A DNA stretch of 52,346 bases from Poteriospumella lacustris. Taxonomy: Eukaryota; Sar; Chrysophyceae; Chromulinales; Dinobryaceae. Position 1 is the stretch's first letter, and each line of letters starts with the position of its first letter. Below, piece after piece: positions 1 to 10,240 of the stretch. The notes beneath the pieces were generated by a model. The model worked only from the letters and a program-made list of their open reading frames with translations, did not search any database and had not been told where the DNA came from. The position numbers and the translations under genes are program-made. The stretch covers positions 1 through 52,346 of the forward strand of contig SMOI01000228.1 in the NCBI GenBank assembly GCA_008000375.1, given 5' to 3'.

Positions 1-422
1 GTCCACGTCCACATCGGCGCAGCAGTAGTGCTTGCTGTCGTGAATCAATGTGCGCGTACACCAGGCCCACCAGGAGCCCGTCCCTCGTCCAGCACCACGT
101 GCCACTGTCACTGAGATGGCAGCCTGAACACAGCGGAACTAGAGCGCTCTCATTCCGTTCGGCTCCACCGCGCGGAAGAAGATCTCGCTCTCCAGTGGCT
201 TAAGCAGTGTATAACGTACCTTTACTGAAGAGTAAAACTTTTGCCGGTGGCGGGAAGCCACTGACCTGTGGAATCCAATCGCGCTATTGATGAATGCGAC
301 TAACATCTTACGAACATTACAACCATTGCATTTGGCGACGATGATCTATTGCTGATGATATACGGACCATACAAGCTGGTCATCGGTCTCAATAAGAAAG
401 CATGCGCACGCTGAGTTTGGTT
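1..422. other. Intergenic / no gene seen
   Basis: I see no ORF with recognisable content here. Base composition is moderate in GC, unlike the GC-rich gene region beyond 8.8 kb. It lies downstream (3') of the interrupted minus-strand ORF that ends at 423. Confidence 0.5.
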
Positions 423-787
423 CTATCCCCAGCGACGGATGGCCAAATACACGTAATAATTTGGCCCGCTCGAGTCCCTCCCACCACCTCCTCCAGTGCG
501 GTTGATGGATCTACCATGGGATTGGAAAAAATCTACAAGATCATCTTCTACGCTGCGCGTATTGTCCTGAGAAGAGGACGAATAAATCGCGATCATTTCG
601 TTCAGCCCCTCACTGGCCTTATAATCGTCATAGCGCCGCCGCATCGCACTATGGGGATCTGGACCACTCGCAATACCGATATACATAGCTTTGACATTGC
701 TGTCCGATCGACAGTATTGAGCGACAGATCGTCGAAGCGTCTCAAGACATTGACGAGATCCGCCAGTAATGGATTCGTCGTAAAACT
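423..787 (-). pseudogene. Small ORF interrupted by the tandem array; possible GIY-YIG-like fold
   Basis: This is the 3' part of a minus-strand ORF ending at TAG (423-425). Upstream it runs into the 1815-bp array at 788. The missing 5' end is at 8048-8072 on the far side of the array: two ATGs at 8072 and 8069 directly preceded by an in-frame TGA. Joining 8048-8072 to 423-787 gives 390 nt, 130 codons including the stop, with no frame disruption. The product would be 129 aa. It has a YIG-type motif (MYIGIASGPD), a conserved-looking RRRY, a later acidic VEDDLVDFF helix and an N-R-T-GGGGG-R loop followed by a YYVYLA strand. The order YIG, Arg, Glu, Asn recalls GIY-YIG nucleases, but I cannot confirm that. 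At present the gene is split by 7.26 kb, so it is annotated as disrupted. Confidence 0.55.
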
Positions 788-1101
788 GATTCCCCACTAT
801 TTATGTACGCAAACCGTTTCGTTTTGAGGTGAGACTGTACCAGGTTTAGTACATTTTCGATAGAAGTCCGGCAATTCATCCCCACTGCCGTTTCTCGTTT
901 TTCAGTGCAGCGGCAGGACAAAACAGCTTTTCTATCCAGATTGTGTATCGACTTGGTACACAGGACTGTGCAGAGCAGCAGGTCGTGACCGTTGCAAAAA
1001 ATCGACCGTTGAGAATCTTCCTCGTTGCCCAAGTTCTCCCACCACTTTAATCTACGACTCTTCATCAACGTTCACAAAAGAATTTCCAACAAGTCATCAA
1101 A

Positions 1102-1537
1102 ATGTTACATTCAGTTGTTCAAATCTCACAAGCTCACCGAAGTCTTGCACAAGAAGTGATTGATCGTCAAATTGTCGAGGGAACGAAGAAACCCTATGCG
1201 AAAGACATATATATTGCTTTTCACTCGCTGGCTCGTCGAGCATTATCCTGGCTGCGTTGAAGGAGAAGATAAAATTATTCTTCCTTTGCCTAGTGAAGTG
1301 ATAATGGCATATATGACGTCTATTCAACGACGTAACGAAGATGGAACGCCGGTACAGCATGGAGGCAAATTAATAGCCGTTTCGACAATGAACACGATCG
1401 GAAGTTCCATTGCAAACCTATACCGGTCAAGAAACGTCATTCAGAGTGACGAGCAGAAGTTGTGTGTCAAGAACTTTATGGCCGGCCATCGACGTATGGT
1501 TTCAAGTGCCAAGCAGGGAGGTGAGACCCCTATATGA
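1102..1537 (+). pseudogene. Crypton-type tyrosine recombinase, N-terminal half, frameshifted
   Basis: An ATG at 1102 opens a frame that stops at a TGA after about 51 codons (MLHSVVQISQ...). The continuing similarity is in another frame (1160-1537), where FTRWLVEHYP, LPLPSEVIMAYMTSI, SSIANLYRSRN and FMAGHRRMVSSAKQGGETP follow in order. This layout (a Tyr/Trp-rich helix, a Pro-flanked helix, NLY..., then ...K-x-x-GE-x-P) is what I know from the N-terminal SAM-like domain of Crypton recombinases in oomycetes and other protists. One indel near 1215-1235 would join the frames. The catalytic domain that should follow is absent. Equivalent copies are at 2917-3352, 4732-5167 and 6547-6982 with the same lesion, so the break predates amplification. 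Assignment is by motif memory only. Confidence 0.5.
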
Positions 1538-1854
1538 AGATCCGGAAGCGAGACCTTGGTTCCGGAGGCCAACAAACGCAGCTTTCGCGCGCAAGGAAAG
1601 TCATCTATGGCATCATTGACGGTGCAAAAGCAGTTGGTGCCGTCGAGCCTGGGTTCGACGAGCATGACCTGAAAGCTGCAGATCCAACGGAGGTCCGCCG
1701 TGTTTTTGAAGCCGGCTTTGCGGGAATGGTCAGCCTTATAGAGGAAACGTTGCCGAAGCGAAGAGGTCAAAGCCACCGATGGGGCGAGCTTCAATACTCT
1801 TCGCTTTACGATGATGTTATGGCTCTTGATCGATTCACATTCACCACCTTGTAA
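1534..1854 (+). CDS. Unrecognised 106-aa ORF of the repeated element
   Basis: The ATG overlaps the stop of the preceding ORF (ATGA at 1534-1537), so it could be reached by reinitiation or by a -1 frameshift fusion. The product is charged and helical-looking (RARKVIYGIIDGAKAVGAVE, then ...WGELQYSSLYDDVMALDRF). I recognise no family and no catalytic motif. It may be a C-terminal remnant of the same recombinase polyprotein. Identical copies are at 3349-3669, 5164-5484 and 6979-7299. Confidence 0.35.
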   Translation: MKIRKRDLGSGGQQTQLSRARKVIYGIIDGAKAVGAVEPGFDEHDLKAADPTEVRRVFEAGFAGMVSLIEETLPKRRGQSHRWGELQYSSLYDDVMALDRFTFTTL

Positions 1855-2530
1855 CATCTTACAACTCTCCCCGATGTTCTTTCTCCTCCCAATACCTATC
1901 TGTCTTCATGTCCCAGACAAACCTAGATTGCCCCTGCAGCGAGGAGTCAGCAGCCGCAGTGGGAGGCTCCAACTCGCAGCCGTTCGCGAGAAAAACGAGA
2001 AAAACAGTTTGCTCAAAATTGAGAGAGACAAGTGCCCAAAATTGTTGCATCATCGGTACTTATATGTTGAAATACAGTTGTCTACCAATTTTCAGCCAAT
2101 AACTTGGTGCCGATGATTCCAAGAATTCTGGCTGAAATGGGTTTCTCAGACGAGAGGGGTCAGGCCACGTCGAAAGCCACCAATTCAAAGCCATTCGGTC
2201 GTAAAATCCACAGTACTGCGTATACAATACTGTATACCTTGAAGTTGTGCTATTTTCTCCGAGAAAAGACGGTCCATTCTACAAGATTGGCAGCGATTGG
2301 AGCTCATTTCTTGTCCTGAAATCTGGACTGTTTTTGATCGAGAATATCTCTATCCACATTCATTTTTGCCGCTTTTCCACGTAACCACAGATAGAAAATG
2401 TTGTAATTAACAAGTTTGTAAAATAGTGTGGCGAAATACTCTTTGTATCAAACGATCCATGCTCCCGAGTTTCGCGGACGAACTGGACAAAGACGAGGAG
2501 TCTGATGGACTGCTGGAACCTCTCCTCTAA

Positions 2531-2585
2531 ATCTGAAACGCACCGACGGTTTCAGATGTACAGCTCTGTACCACAAGCGGTACAG
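2531..2585. promoter_or_regulatory. Paired inverted repeats near the right end of each unit
   Basis: A perfect 9-bp inverted repeat (ATCTGAAAC at 2531-2539, GTTTCAGAT at 2549-2557) is followed by a perfect 7-bp one (CTGTACC at 2566-2572, GGTACAG at 2579-2585). They end 17 bp before the unit junction. CTGTACC recurs 48 bp inside the left end (835-841, 2650-2656). The positions suggest recombinase-binding sites or a transcription signal. Copies occur every 1815 bp (4346-4400, 6161-6215, 7976-8030). Confidence 0.45.
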
Positions 2586-2602
2586 AATCGTGAGCCTTCT
2601 TG

Positions 2603-4417
2603 GATTCCCCACTATTTATGTACGCAAACCGTTTCGTTTTGAGGTGAGACTGTACCAGGTTTAGTACATTTTCGATAGAAGTCCGGCAATTCATCCCCAC
2701 TGCCGTTTCTCGTTTTTCAGTGCAGCGGCAGGACAAAACAGCTTTTCTATCCAGATTGTGTATCGACTTGGTACACAGGACTGTGCAGAGCAGCAGGTCG
2801 TGACCGTTGCAAAAAATCGACCGTTGAGAATCTTCCTCGTTGCCCAAGTTCTCCCACCACTTTAATCTACGACTCTTCATCAACGTTCACAAAAGAATTT
2901 CCAACAAGTCATCAAAATGTTACATTCAGTTGTTCAAATCTCACAAGCTCACCGAAGTCTTGCACAAGAAGTGATTGATCGTCAAATTGTCGAGGGAACG
3001 AAGAAACCCTATGCGAAAGACATATATATTGCTTTTCACTCGCTGGCTCGTCGAGCATTATCCTGGCTGCGTTGAAGGAGAAGATAAAATTATTCTTCCT
3101 TTGCCTAGTGAAGTGATAATGGCATATATGACGTCTATTCAACGACGTAACGAAGATGGAACGCCGGTACAGCATGGAGGCAAATTAATAGCCGTTTCGA
3201 CAATGAACACGATCGGAAGTTCCATTGCAAACCTATACCGGTCAAGAAACGTCATTCAGAGTGACGAGCAGAAGTTGTGTGTCAAGAACTTTATGGCCGG
3301 CCATCGACGTATGGTTTCAAGTGCCAAGCAGGGAGGTGAGACCCCTATATGAAGATCCGGAAGCGAGACCTTGGTTCCGGAGGCCAACAAACGCAGCTTT
3401 CGCGCGCAAGGAAAGTCATCTATGGCATCATTGACGGTGCAAAAGCAGTTGGTGCCGTCGAGCCTGGGTTCGACGAGCATGACCTGAAAGCTGCAGATCC
3501 AACGGAGGTCCGCCGTGTTTTTGAAGCCGGCTTTGCGGGAATGGTCAGCCTTATAGAGGAAACGTTGCCGAAGCGAAGAGGTCAAAGCCACCGATGGGGC
3601 GAGCTTCAATACTCTTCGCTTTACGATGATGTTATGGCTCTTGATCGATTCACATTCACCACCTTGTAACATCTTACAACTCTCCCCGATGTTCTTTCTC
3701 CTCCCAATACCTATCTGTCTTCATGTCCCAGACAAACCTAGATTGCCCCTGCAGCGAGGAGTCAGCAGCCGCAGTGGGAGGCTCCAACTCGCAGCCGTTC
3801 GCGAGAAAAACGAGAAAAACAGTTTGCTCAAAATTGAGAGAGACAAGTGCCCAAAATTGTTGCATCATCGGTACTTATATGTTGAAATACAGTTGTCTAC
3901 CAATTTTCAGCCAATAACTTGGTGCCGATGATTCCAAGAATTCTGGCTGAAATGGGTTTCTCAGACGAGAGGGGTCAGGCCACGTCGAAAGCCACCAATT
4001 CAAAGCCATTCGGTCGTAAAATCCACAGTACTGCGTATACAATACTGTATACCTTGAAGTTGTGCTATTTTCTCCGAGAAAAGACGGTCCATTCTACAAG
4101 ATTGGCAGCGATTGGAGCTCATTTCTTGTCCTGAAATCTGGACTGTTTTTGATCGAGAATATCTCTATCCACATTCATTTTTGCCGCTTTTCCACGTAAC
4201 CACAGATAGAAAATGTTGTAATTAACAAGTTTGTAAAATAGTGTGGCGAAATACTCTTTGTATCAAACGATCCATGCTCCCGAGTTTCGCGGACGAACTG
4301 GACAAAGACGAGGAGTCTGATGGACTGCTGGAACCTCTCCTCTAAATCTGAAACGCACCGACGGTTTCAGATGTACAGCTCTGTACCACAAGCGGTACAG
4401 AATCGTGAGCCTTCTTG
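2603..4417 (+). mobile_element. Crypton-like element remnant, copy 2
   Basis: Second unit, joined directly to copies 1 and 3. Its ORFs are at 2917-3352 (recombinase remnant) and 3349-3669 (106 codons), with the same frameshift and ATGA overlap as copy 1. Confidence 0.55.
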
Positions 4418-6232
4418 GATTCCCCACTATTTATGTACGCAAACCGTTTCGTTTTGAGGTGAGACTGTACCAGGTTTAGTACATTTTCGATAGAAGTCCG
4501 GCAATTCATCCCCACTGCCGTTTCTCGTTTTTCAGTGCAGCGGCAGGACAAAACAGCTTTTCTATCCAGATTGTGTATCGACTTGGTACACAGGACTGTG
4601 CAGAGCAGCAGGTCGTGACCGTTGCAAAAAATCGACCGTTGAGAATCTTCCTCGTTGCCCAAGTTCTCCCACCACTTTAATCTACGACTCTTCATCAACG
4701 TTCACAAAAGAATTTCCAACAAGTCATCAAAATGTTACATTCAGTTGTTCAAATCTCACAAGCTCACCGAAGTCTTGCACAAGAAGTGATTGATCGTCAA
4801 ATTGTCGAGGGAACGAAGAAACCCTATGCGAAAGACATATATATTGCTTTTCACTCGCTGGCTCGTCGAGCATTATCCTGGCTGCGTTGAAGGAGAAGAT
4901 AAAATTATTCTTCCTTTGCCTAGTGAAGTGATAATGGCATATATGACGTCTATTCAACGACGTAACGAAGATGGAACGCCGGTACAGCATGGAGGCAAAT
5001 TAATAGCCGTTTCGACAATGAACACGATCGGAAGTTCCATTGCAAACCTATACCGGTCAAGAAACGTCATTCAGAGTGACGAGCAGAAGTTGTGTGTCAA
5101 GAACTTTATGGCCGGCCATCGACGTATGGTTTCAAGTGCCAAGCAGGGAGGTGAGACCCCTATATGAAGATCCGGAAGCGAGACCTTGGTTCCGGAGGCC
5201 AACAAACGCAGCTTTCGCGCGCAAGGAAAGTCATCTATGGCATCATTGACGGTGCAAAAGCAGTTGGTGCCGTCGAGCCTGGGTTCGACGAGCATGACCT
5301 GAAAGCTGCAGATCCAACGGAGGTCCGCCGTGTTTTTGAAGCCGGCTTTGCGGGAATGGTCAGCCTTATAGAGGAAACGTTGCCGAAGCGAAGAGGTCAA
5401 AGCCACCGATGGGGCGAGCTTCAATACTCTTCGCTTTACGATGATGTTATGGCTCTTGATCGATTCACATTCACCACCTTGTAACATCTTACAACTCTCC
5501 CCGATGTTCTTTCTCCTCCCAATACCTATCTGTCTTCATGTCCCAGACAAACCTAGATTGCCCCTGCAGCGAGGAGTCAGCAGCCGCAGTGGGAGGCTCC
5601 AACTCGCAGCCGTTCGCGAGAAAAACGAGAAAAACAGTTTGCTCAAAATTGAGAGAGACAAGTGCCCAAAATTGTTGCATCATCGGTACTTATATGTTGA
5701 AATACAGTTGTCTACCAATTTTCAGCCAATAACTTGGTGCCGATGATTCCAAGAATTCTGGCTGAAATGGGTTTCTCAGACGAGAGGGGTCAGGCCACGT
5801 CGAAAGCCACCAATTCAAAGCCATTCGGTCGTAAAATCCACAGTACTGCGTATACAATACTGTATACCTTGAAGTTGTGCTATTTTCTCCGAGAAAAGAC
5901 GGTCCATTCTACAAGATTGGCAGCGATTGGAGCTCATTTCTTGTCCTGAAATCTGGACTGTTTTTGATCGAGAATATCTCTATCCACATTCATTTTTGCC
6001 GCTTTTCCACGTAACCACAGATAGAAAATGTTGTAATTAACAAGTTTGTAAAATAGTGTGGCGAAATACTCTTTGTATCAAACGATCCATGCTCCCGAGT
6101 TTCGCGGACGAACTGGACAAAGACGAGGAGTCTGATGGACTGCTGGAACCTCTCCTCTAAATCTGAAACGCACCGACGGTTTCAGATGTACAGCTCTGTA
6201 CCACAAGCGGTACAGAATCGTGAGCCTTCTTG
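4418..6232 (+). mobile_element. Crypton-like element remnant, copy 3
   Basis: Third unit, same content as copy 1. The recombinase remnant is at 4732-5167 and the overlapping ORF at 5164-5484. Confidence 0.55.
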
Positions 6233-8047
6233 GATTCCCCACTATTTATGTACGCAAACCGTTTCGTTTTGAGGTGAGACTGTACCAGGTTTAGTACATT
6301 TTCGATAGAAGTCCGGCAATTCATCCCCACTGCCGTTTCTCGTTTTTCAGTGCAGCGGCAGGACAAAACAGCTTTTCTATCCAGATTGTGTATCGACTTG
6401 GTACACAGGACTGTGCAGAGCAGCAGGTCGTGACCGTTGCAAAAAATCGACCGTTGAGAATCTTCCTCGTTGCCCAAGTTCTCCCACCACTTTAATCTAC
6501 GACTCTTCATCAACGTTCACAAAAGAATTTCCAACAAGTCATCAAAATGTTACATTCAGTTGTTCAAATCTCACAAGCTCACCGAAGTCTTGCACAAGAA
6601 GTGATTGATCGTCAAATTGTCGAGGGAACGAAGAAACCCTATGCGAAAGACATATATATTGCTTTTCACTCGCTGGCTCGTCGAGCATTATCCTGGCTGC
6701 GTTGAAGGAGAAGATAAAATTATTCTTCCTTTGCCTAGTGAAGTGATAATGGCATATATGACGTCTATTCAACGACGTAACGAAGATGGAACGCCGGTAC
6801 AGCATGGAGGCAAATTAATAGCCGTTTCGACAATGAACACGATCGGAAGTTCCATTGCAAACCTATACCGGTCAAGAAACGTCATTCAGAGTGACGAGCA
6901 GAAGTTGTGTGTCAAGAACTTTATGGCCGGCCATCGACGTATGGTTTCAAGTGCCAAGCAGGGAGGTGAGACCCCTATATGAAGATCCGGAAGCGAGACC
7001 TTGGTTCCGGAGGCCAACAAACGCAGCTTTCGCGCGCAAGGAAAGTCATCTATGGCATCATTGACGGTGCAAAAGCAGTTGGTGCCGTCGAGCCTGGGTT
7101 CGACGAGCATGACCTGAAAGCTGCAGATCCAACGGAGGTCCGCCGTGTTTTTGAAGCCGGCTTTGCGGGAATGGTCAGCCTTATAGAGGAAACGTTGCCG
7201 AAGCGAAGAGGTCAAAGCCACCGATGGGGCGAGCTTCAATACTCTTCGCTTTACGATGATGTTATGGCTCTTGATCGATTCACATTCACCACCTTGTAAC
7301 ATCTTACAACTCTCCCCGATGTTCTTTCTCCTCCCAATACCTATCTGTCTTCATGTCCCAGACAAACCTAGATTGCCCCTGCAGCGAGGAGTCAGCAGCC
7401 GCAGTGGGAGGCTCCAACTCGCAGCCGTTCGCGAGAAAAACGAGAAAAACAGTTTGCTCAAAATTGAGAGAGACAAGTGCCCAAAATTGTTGCATCATCG
7501 GTACTTATATGTTGAAATACAGTTGTCTACCAATTTTCAGCCAATAACTTGGTGCCGATGATTCCAAGAATTCTGGCTGAAATGGGTTTCTCAGACGAGA
7601 GGGGTCAGGCCACGTCGAAAGCCACCAATTCAAAGCCATTCGGTCGTAAAATCCACAGTACTGCGTATACAATACTGTATACCTTGAAGTTGTGCTATTT
7701 TCTCCGAGAAAAGACGGTCCATTCTACAAGATTGGCAGCGATTGGAGCTCATTTCTTGTCCTGAAATCTGGACTGTTTTTGATCGAGAATATCTCTATCC
7801 ACATTCATTTTTGCCGCTTTTCCACGTAACCACAGATAGAAAATGTTGTAATTAACAAGTTTGTAAAATAGTGTGGCGAAATACTCTTTGTATCAAACGA
7901 TCCATGCTCCCGAGTTTCGCGGACGAACTGGACAAAGACGAGGAGTCTGATGGACTGCTGGAACCTCTCCTCTAAATCTGAAACGCACCGACGGTTTCAG
8001 ATGTACAGCTCTGTACCACAAGCGGTACAGAATCGTGAGCCTTCTTG
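6233..8047 (+). mobile_element. Crypton-like element remnant, copy 4
   Basis: Last unit. The recombinase remnant is at 6547-6982 and the overlapping ORF at 6979-7299. Its right end returns to unique host sequence after the shared GA at 8048-8049. Confidence 0.55.
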
Positions 8048-8072
8048 GAATGTCTCTCGCACCTCTCATCAT
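8048..8072 (-). pseudogene. 5' end of the ORF interrupted by the array
   Basis: On the minus strand this reads ATG ATG AGA GGT GCG AGA GAC ATT C and then meets the array. It continues in frame into 787-423 if the four units are removed. An in-frame TGA (8078-8076) precedes the ATGs, so this looks like a genuine start. Confidence 0.5.
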
Positions 8073-8572
8073 CTTTCAAAAACCACAACCAGACACGTTC
8101 ACCCCAGAAATAATTCTATTTTCTGTACCACCGGGAACCCTGGTCAAAGTCTCTTCTTTGGCCATCACTATCCCATAAATCATCACTGCTGTATCCCACT
8201 AGTTATCCCATAATAGTATCCATATCTTATCCCATTTCGGACTGCTGAGCCTCTCCCCGTTCTGAGATAGTGCATATTTATTCTCAACTATACACAACAT
8301 ATGTAGCGACTCATATCGTCCTTTTCGTACATATATCGAGCAATTTCAAGGCCTTTTTTTAGCGGAAGTTGTCACAAGACGGCTAGTTAAGCGGAGCTTT
8401 CGTGCTGCGAACCGTTACAAGTTTGCGTCGCTCACTCAGCCTCAGTCAGCTCAACCACGACTCCACTGCTCTCGTCGAGGCGAAAGACGCGTCTGATAAT
8501 GGCTTTGCACGGTGTGTGAGCATACATTGACCGAGACACACATCAGTCCACTGATCAAAGGTGTTAAGATGA
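8073..8572. other. Unique sequence between the array and the next putative gene
   Basis: It holds the presumed promoter of the interrupted minus-strand ORF, including four TATCCCA motifs. No protein-like ORF is evident. An ATG at 8499 could begin an alternative first exon of the 8573 gene. Confidence 0.4.
8169..8235. promoter_or_regulatory. Cluster of four TATCCCA(T) motifs
   Basis: TATCCCAT occurs at 8169-8176, 8204-8211 and 8228-8235, with TATCCCA at 8192-8198. On the minus strand these read (A)TGGGATA and lie about 97-163 bp upstream of the ATG of the interrupted ORF. They could be factor-binding sites or a decayed minisatellite. Confidence 0.35.
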
Positions 8573-8911
8573 ATGGGAAAGACAGCTGATGGACCGACTG
8601 ATCGGTTTCGTCGCAAGTATTGCAAACACATCGTTGACGACGCCAGGTCCGACTCGATGTTGGGAGAAGAACATGGCGCATTAGTGTAAGCCAGCGAGAA
8701 CGTTACAACATACCTACCTTGTTCATAGTTTATGGTGTACGATTGTGCTTCGCAGGTGCTTAATGTACACGGGAACATCGTCGGACTCGTGGAAACTGAC
8801 GTGTACATCGGCGCGAAGACTTATCTACTGGACAACTTGACTGTGGAGTTGGACACACAGACGATGGTGTCACCTCGTCTGGAAGTGTTTTCATGTAATC
8901 TTCCAGAGTAG
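8573..8911 (+). CDS. Putative small two-exon gene, unknown function
   Basis: Exon 1 is 8573-8683 (37 codons from ATG, in-frame TGA just upstream). Exon 2 is 8756-8911 (51 codons plus TAG). The 72-nt intron runs from GTGTAAGC to TTCGCAG and keeps the frame, giving 88 aa. Exon 2 reads like real protein (VLNVHGNIVGLVETDVYIGA then KTYLLDNLTVELDTQ), an alternation suggesting a small beta-rich domain. I do not recognise the family. An alternative start at 8499 with a second intron (GTGTGTGAG to GACAG) would give a slightly different N-terminus. Support comes only from frame, splice signals and peptide texture. Confidence 0.4.
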
Positions 8912-10222
8912 CAGCTGTGCGCTCCGATCGACCGAGACGACGGCGTCGCGCGGCGAGCGGACCTCGGGCGAAGTCCTCCGGCGATGTACTCAGCGGTGCT
9001 GGCGGGCGCGGGCGGCGGCCGCGGTGTCATCGACAACGAACCAGCCCCGCGCTGTATGTGCTGAAGTGTGGGTTGTGTTGTCCCGCGTGTGCACGAGCAG
9101 CTCGGCGACGACTCTCGTGGGCACAGCGCCGGTCGCGCGGCCGCTCGCTGAACGACGCACTGCCGTTGTTCGCGCCTTGTGTAGCCAGTCTGCATGCGAA
9201 GCTCCCAGCGCTGACTATGGCCTGAGCGTTGTCGAACGTCCGATCGACAGCCGAGCTGTTGTCGTCGCGTTGGTGTCGCACTCGGCGGAGGAGCGCCACC
9301 TTCGCCGCACCGACCCCGTTCGTCGTCGTGGACACAGCCCGCGCTGGTGTTCGGCGGGAAGCGCTGCAGCGCCTTGTCCAACACGTTCGCCATATCGTGG
9401 TCGATGATAACGACGAAGGTCGACGAGGGTTAGCGCGCGTTGTCGCCGCTGGTACCTACCGGCTCGTTACCGCGACGGGTGGGACCGGCCGATGCGTCTT
9501 CGCTTCGTGAGCGACCGACAGCGGTGGACATTGCGGACGAGACTCATTAAGGCGCCGTGTTCTTGGGCTACAACAGTGGCGATGGTGGTGCAATGGCGGT
9601 GCCGGCAGCAGCATATCGCTGAGGGGCGCTGGTAGCGAACTGGCGGCGGTCGGGTCGTCGTCGACGACGATGTGGGGCGCTGAGGCGCCGGGACGATCGA
9701 TGGCGTCGACGATGGCGCTGTGATGGATTCTGCAGTGGTCCGACCGACGCAAGAGGAAACGTTACGTGTGTAGGGAGGGTCCAGGGCGGTGGCGTCGAGT
9801 CGTCAGTGGCGCCATAGCGGCCGATCGTCCACCGTGCGTGCTCACCCCCCCCCCTCCGCGCACACTGCGCAGGCCAGAACATTGGCCACGAACAGAGGCA
9901 CCGCAGCACATTCTCCACCACATTTGTGGCGACGCAGTCGAAGTTCGCGACGTAGGCCGGCGACGTGGTGGGGATGGGGGCGGCGGCGGCGGCGGCGACA
10001 GCGGTGGCTGGTCCAGCGGTCGTCGTTGGATAGGCGCCACACTCACTCGGGAACACAGAACACTGCGCGGACTGCCTACCCTGCTACAAGACCTACAGTA
10101 ACAATGCGGCAAACGATGTGCGTACACCGTGTGGCCTTGGGTGGTGCTCCTCCAGCGCATTTGGCCTCAGCCAACACTCGGACTCGCCATTTTCGTCATC
10201 TCTTCGCACTCTTCTTTCCCTT

Positions 10223-10240
10223 CTAGGTTGTGAAACCTAG
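10223..10240. other. Short perfect inverted repeat
   Basis: CTAGGTT and AACCTAG flank a 4-base loop, at the border where the GC-rich block gives way to AT-richer sequence. It might be a terminator-like or element-end structure; function unknown. Confidence 0.4.

Larger units (their letters stand above)
788..2602 (+). mobile_element. Crypton-like element remnant, copy 1
   Basis: This is the first 1815-bp unit. It holds a frameshifted ORF resembling the N-terminal, SAM-like DNA-binding half of Crypton-type tyrosine recombinases (1102-1537), a second ORF overlapping it by ATGA (1534-1854), and little else. No catalytic R...HxxR...Y module can be read in any frame, so the unit looks non-autonomous. 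There are no long terminal repeats and no terminal inverted repeats. Short dyads lie near both ends: CTGTACC at 835-841, and paired inverted repeats at 2531-2557 and 2566-2585. Absence of terminal repeats and of a clear target-site duplication fits Cryptons better than DDE transposons. Confidence 0.55.
788..8047 (+). repeat. Tandem array of four 1815-bp units
   Basis: Four head-to-tail copies start at 788, 2603, 4418 and 6233. Their total length is exactly 4 x 1815 = 7260 bp. All ORFs in the four copies translate identically, and I saw no base differences in the stretches compared. The left junction reads ...AAAACT|GATTCCCC, the internal junctions ...CTTCTTG|GATTCCCC, and the right junction ...CTTCTTG|GAATGTC. 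The only sequence shared by the two flanks and the unit ends is the dinucleotide GA. No host sequence lies between units. The array has clearly lower GC than the gene region. Confidence 0.93.

Noticed and set aside
788-8047. CRISPR array, rDNA or LTR retrotransposon explanation for the tandem array
   Set aside because: Units are 1815 bp without spacers, carry no rRNA-like sequence, and lack LTRs, reverse transcriptase or primer-binding sites.
788-8047. The array as a large intron of the interrupted ORF
   Set aside because: On the minus strand the insertion begins CAAGAAGG and ends ...GGGGAATC, without GT-AG or GC-AG ends at the frame-restoring junction.
9568-10056. A minus-strand ORF with an Ala-rich, Cys/Trp-containing segment
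   Set aside because: It looks slightly protein-like, but no splice-compatible neighbours, domain or consistent codon texture support it.
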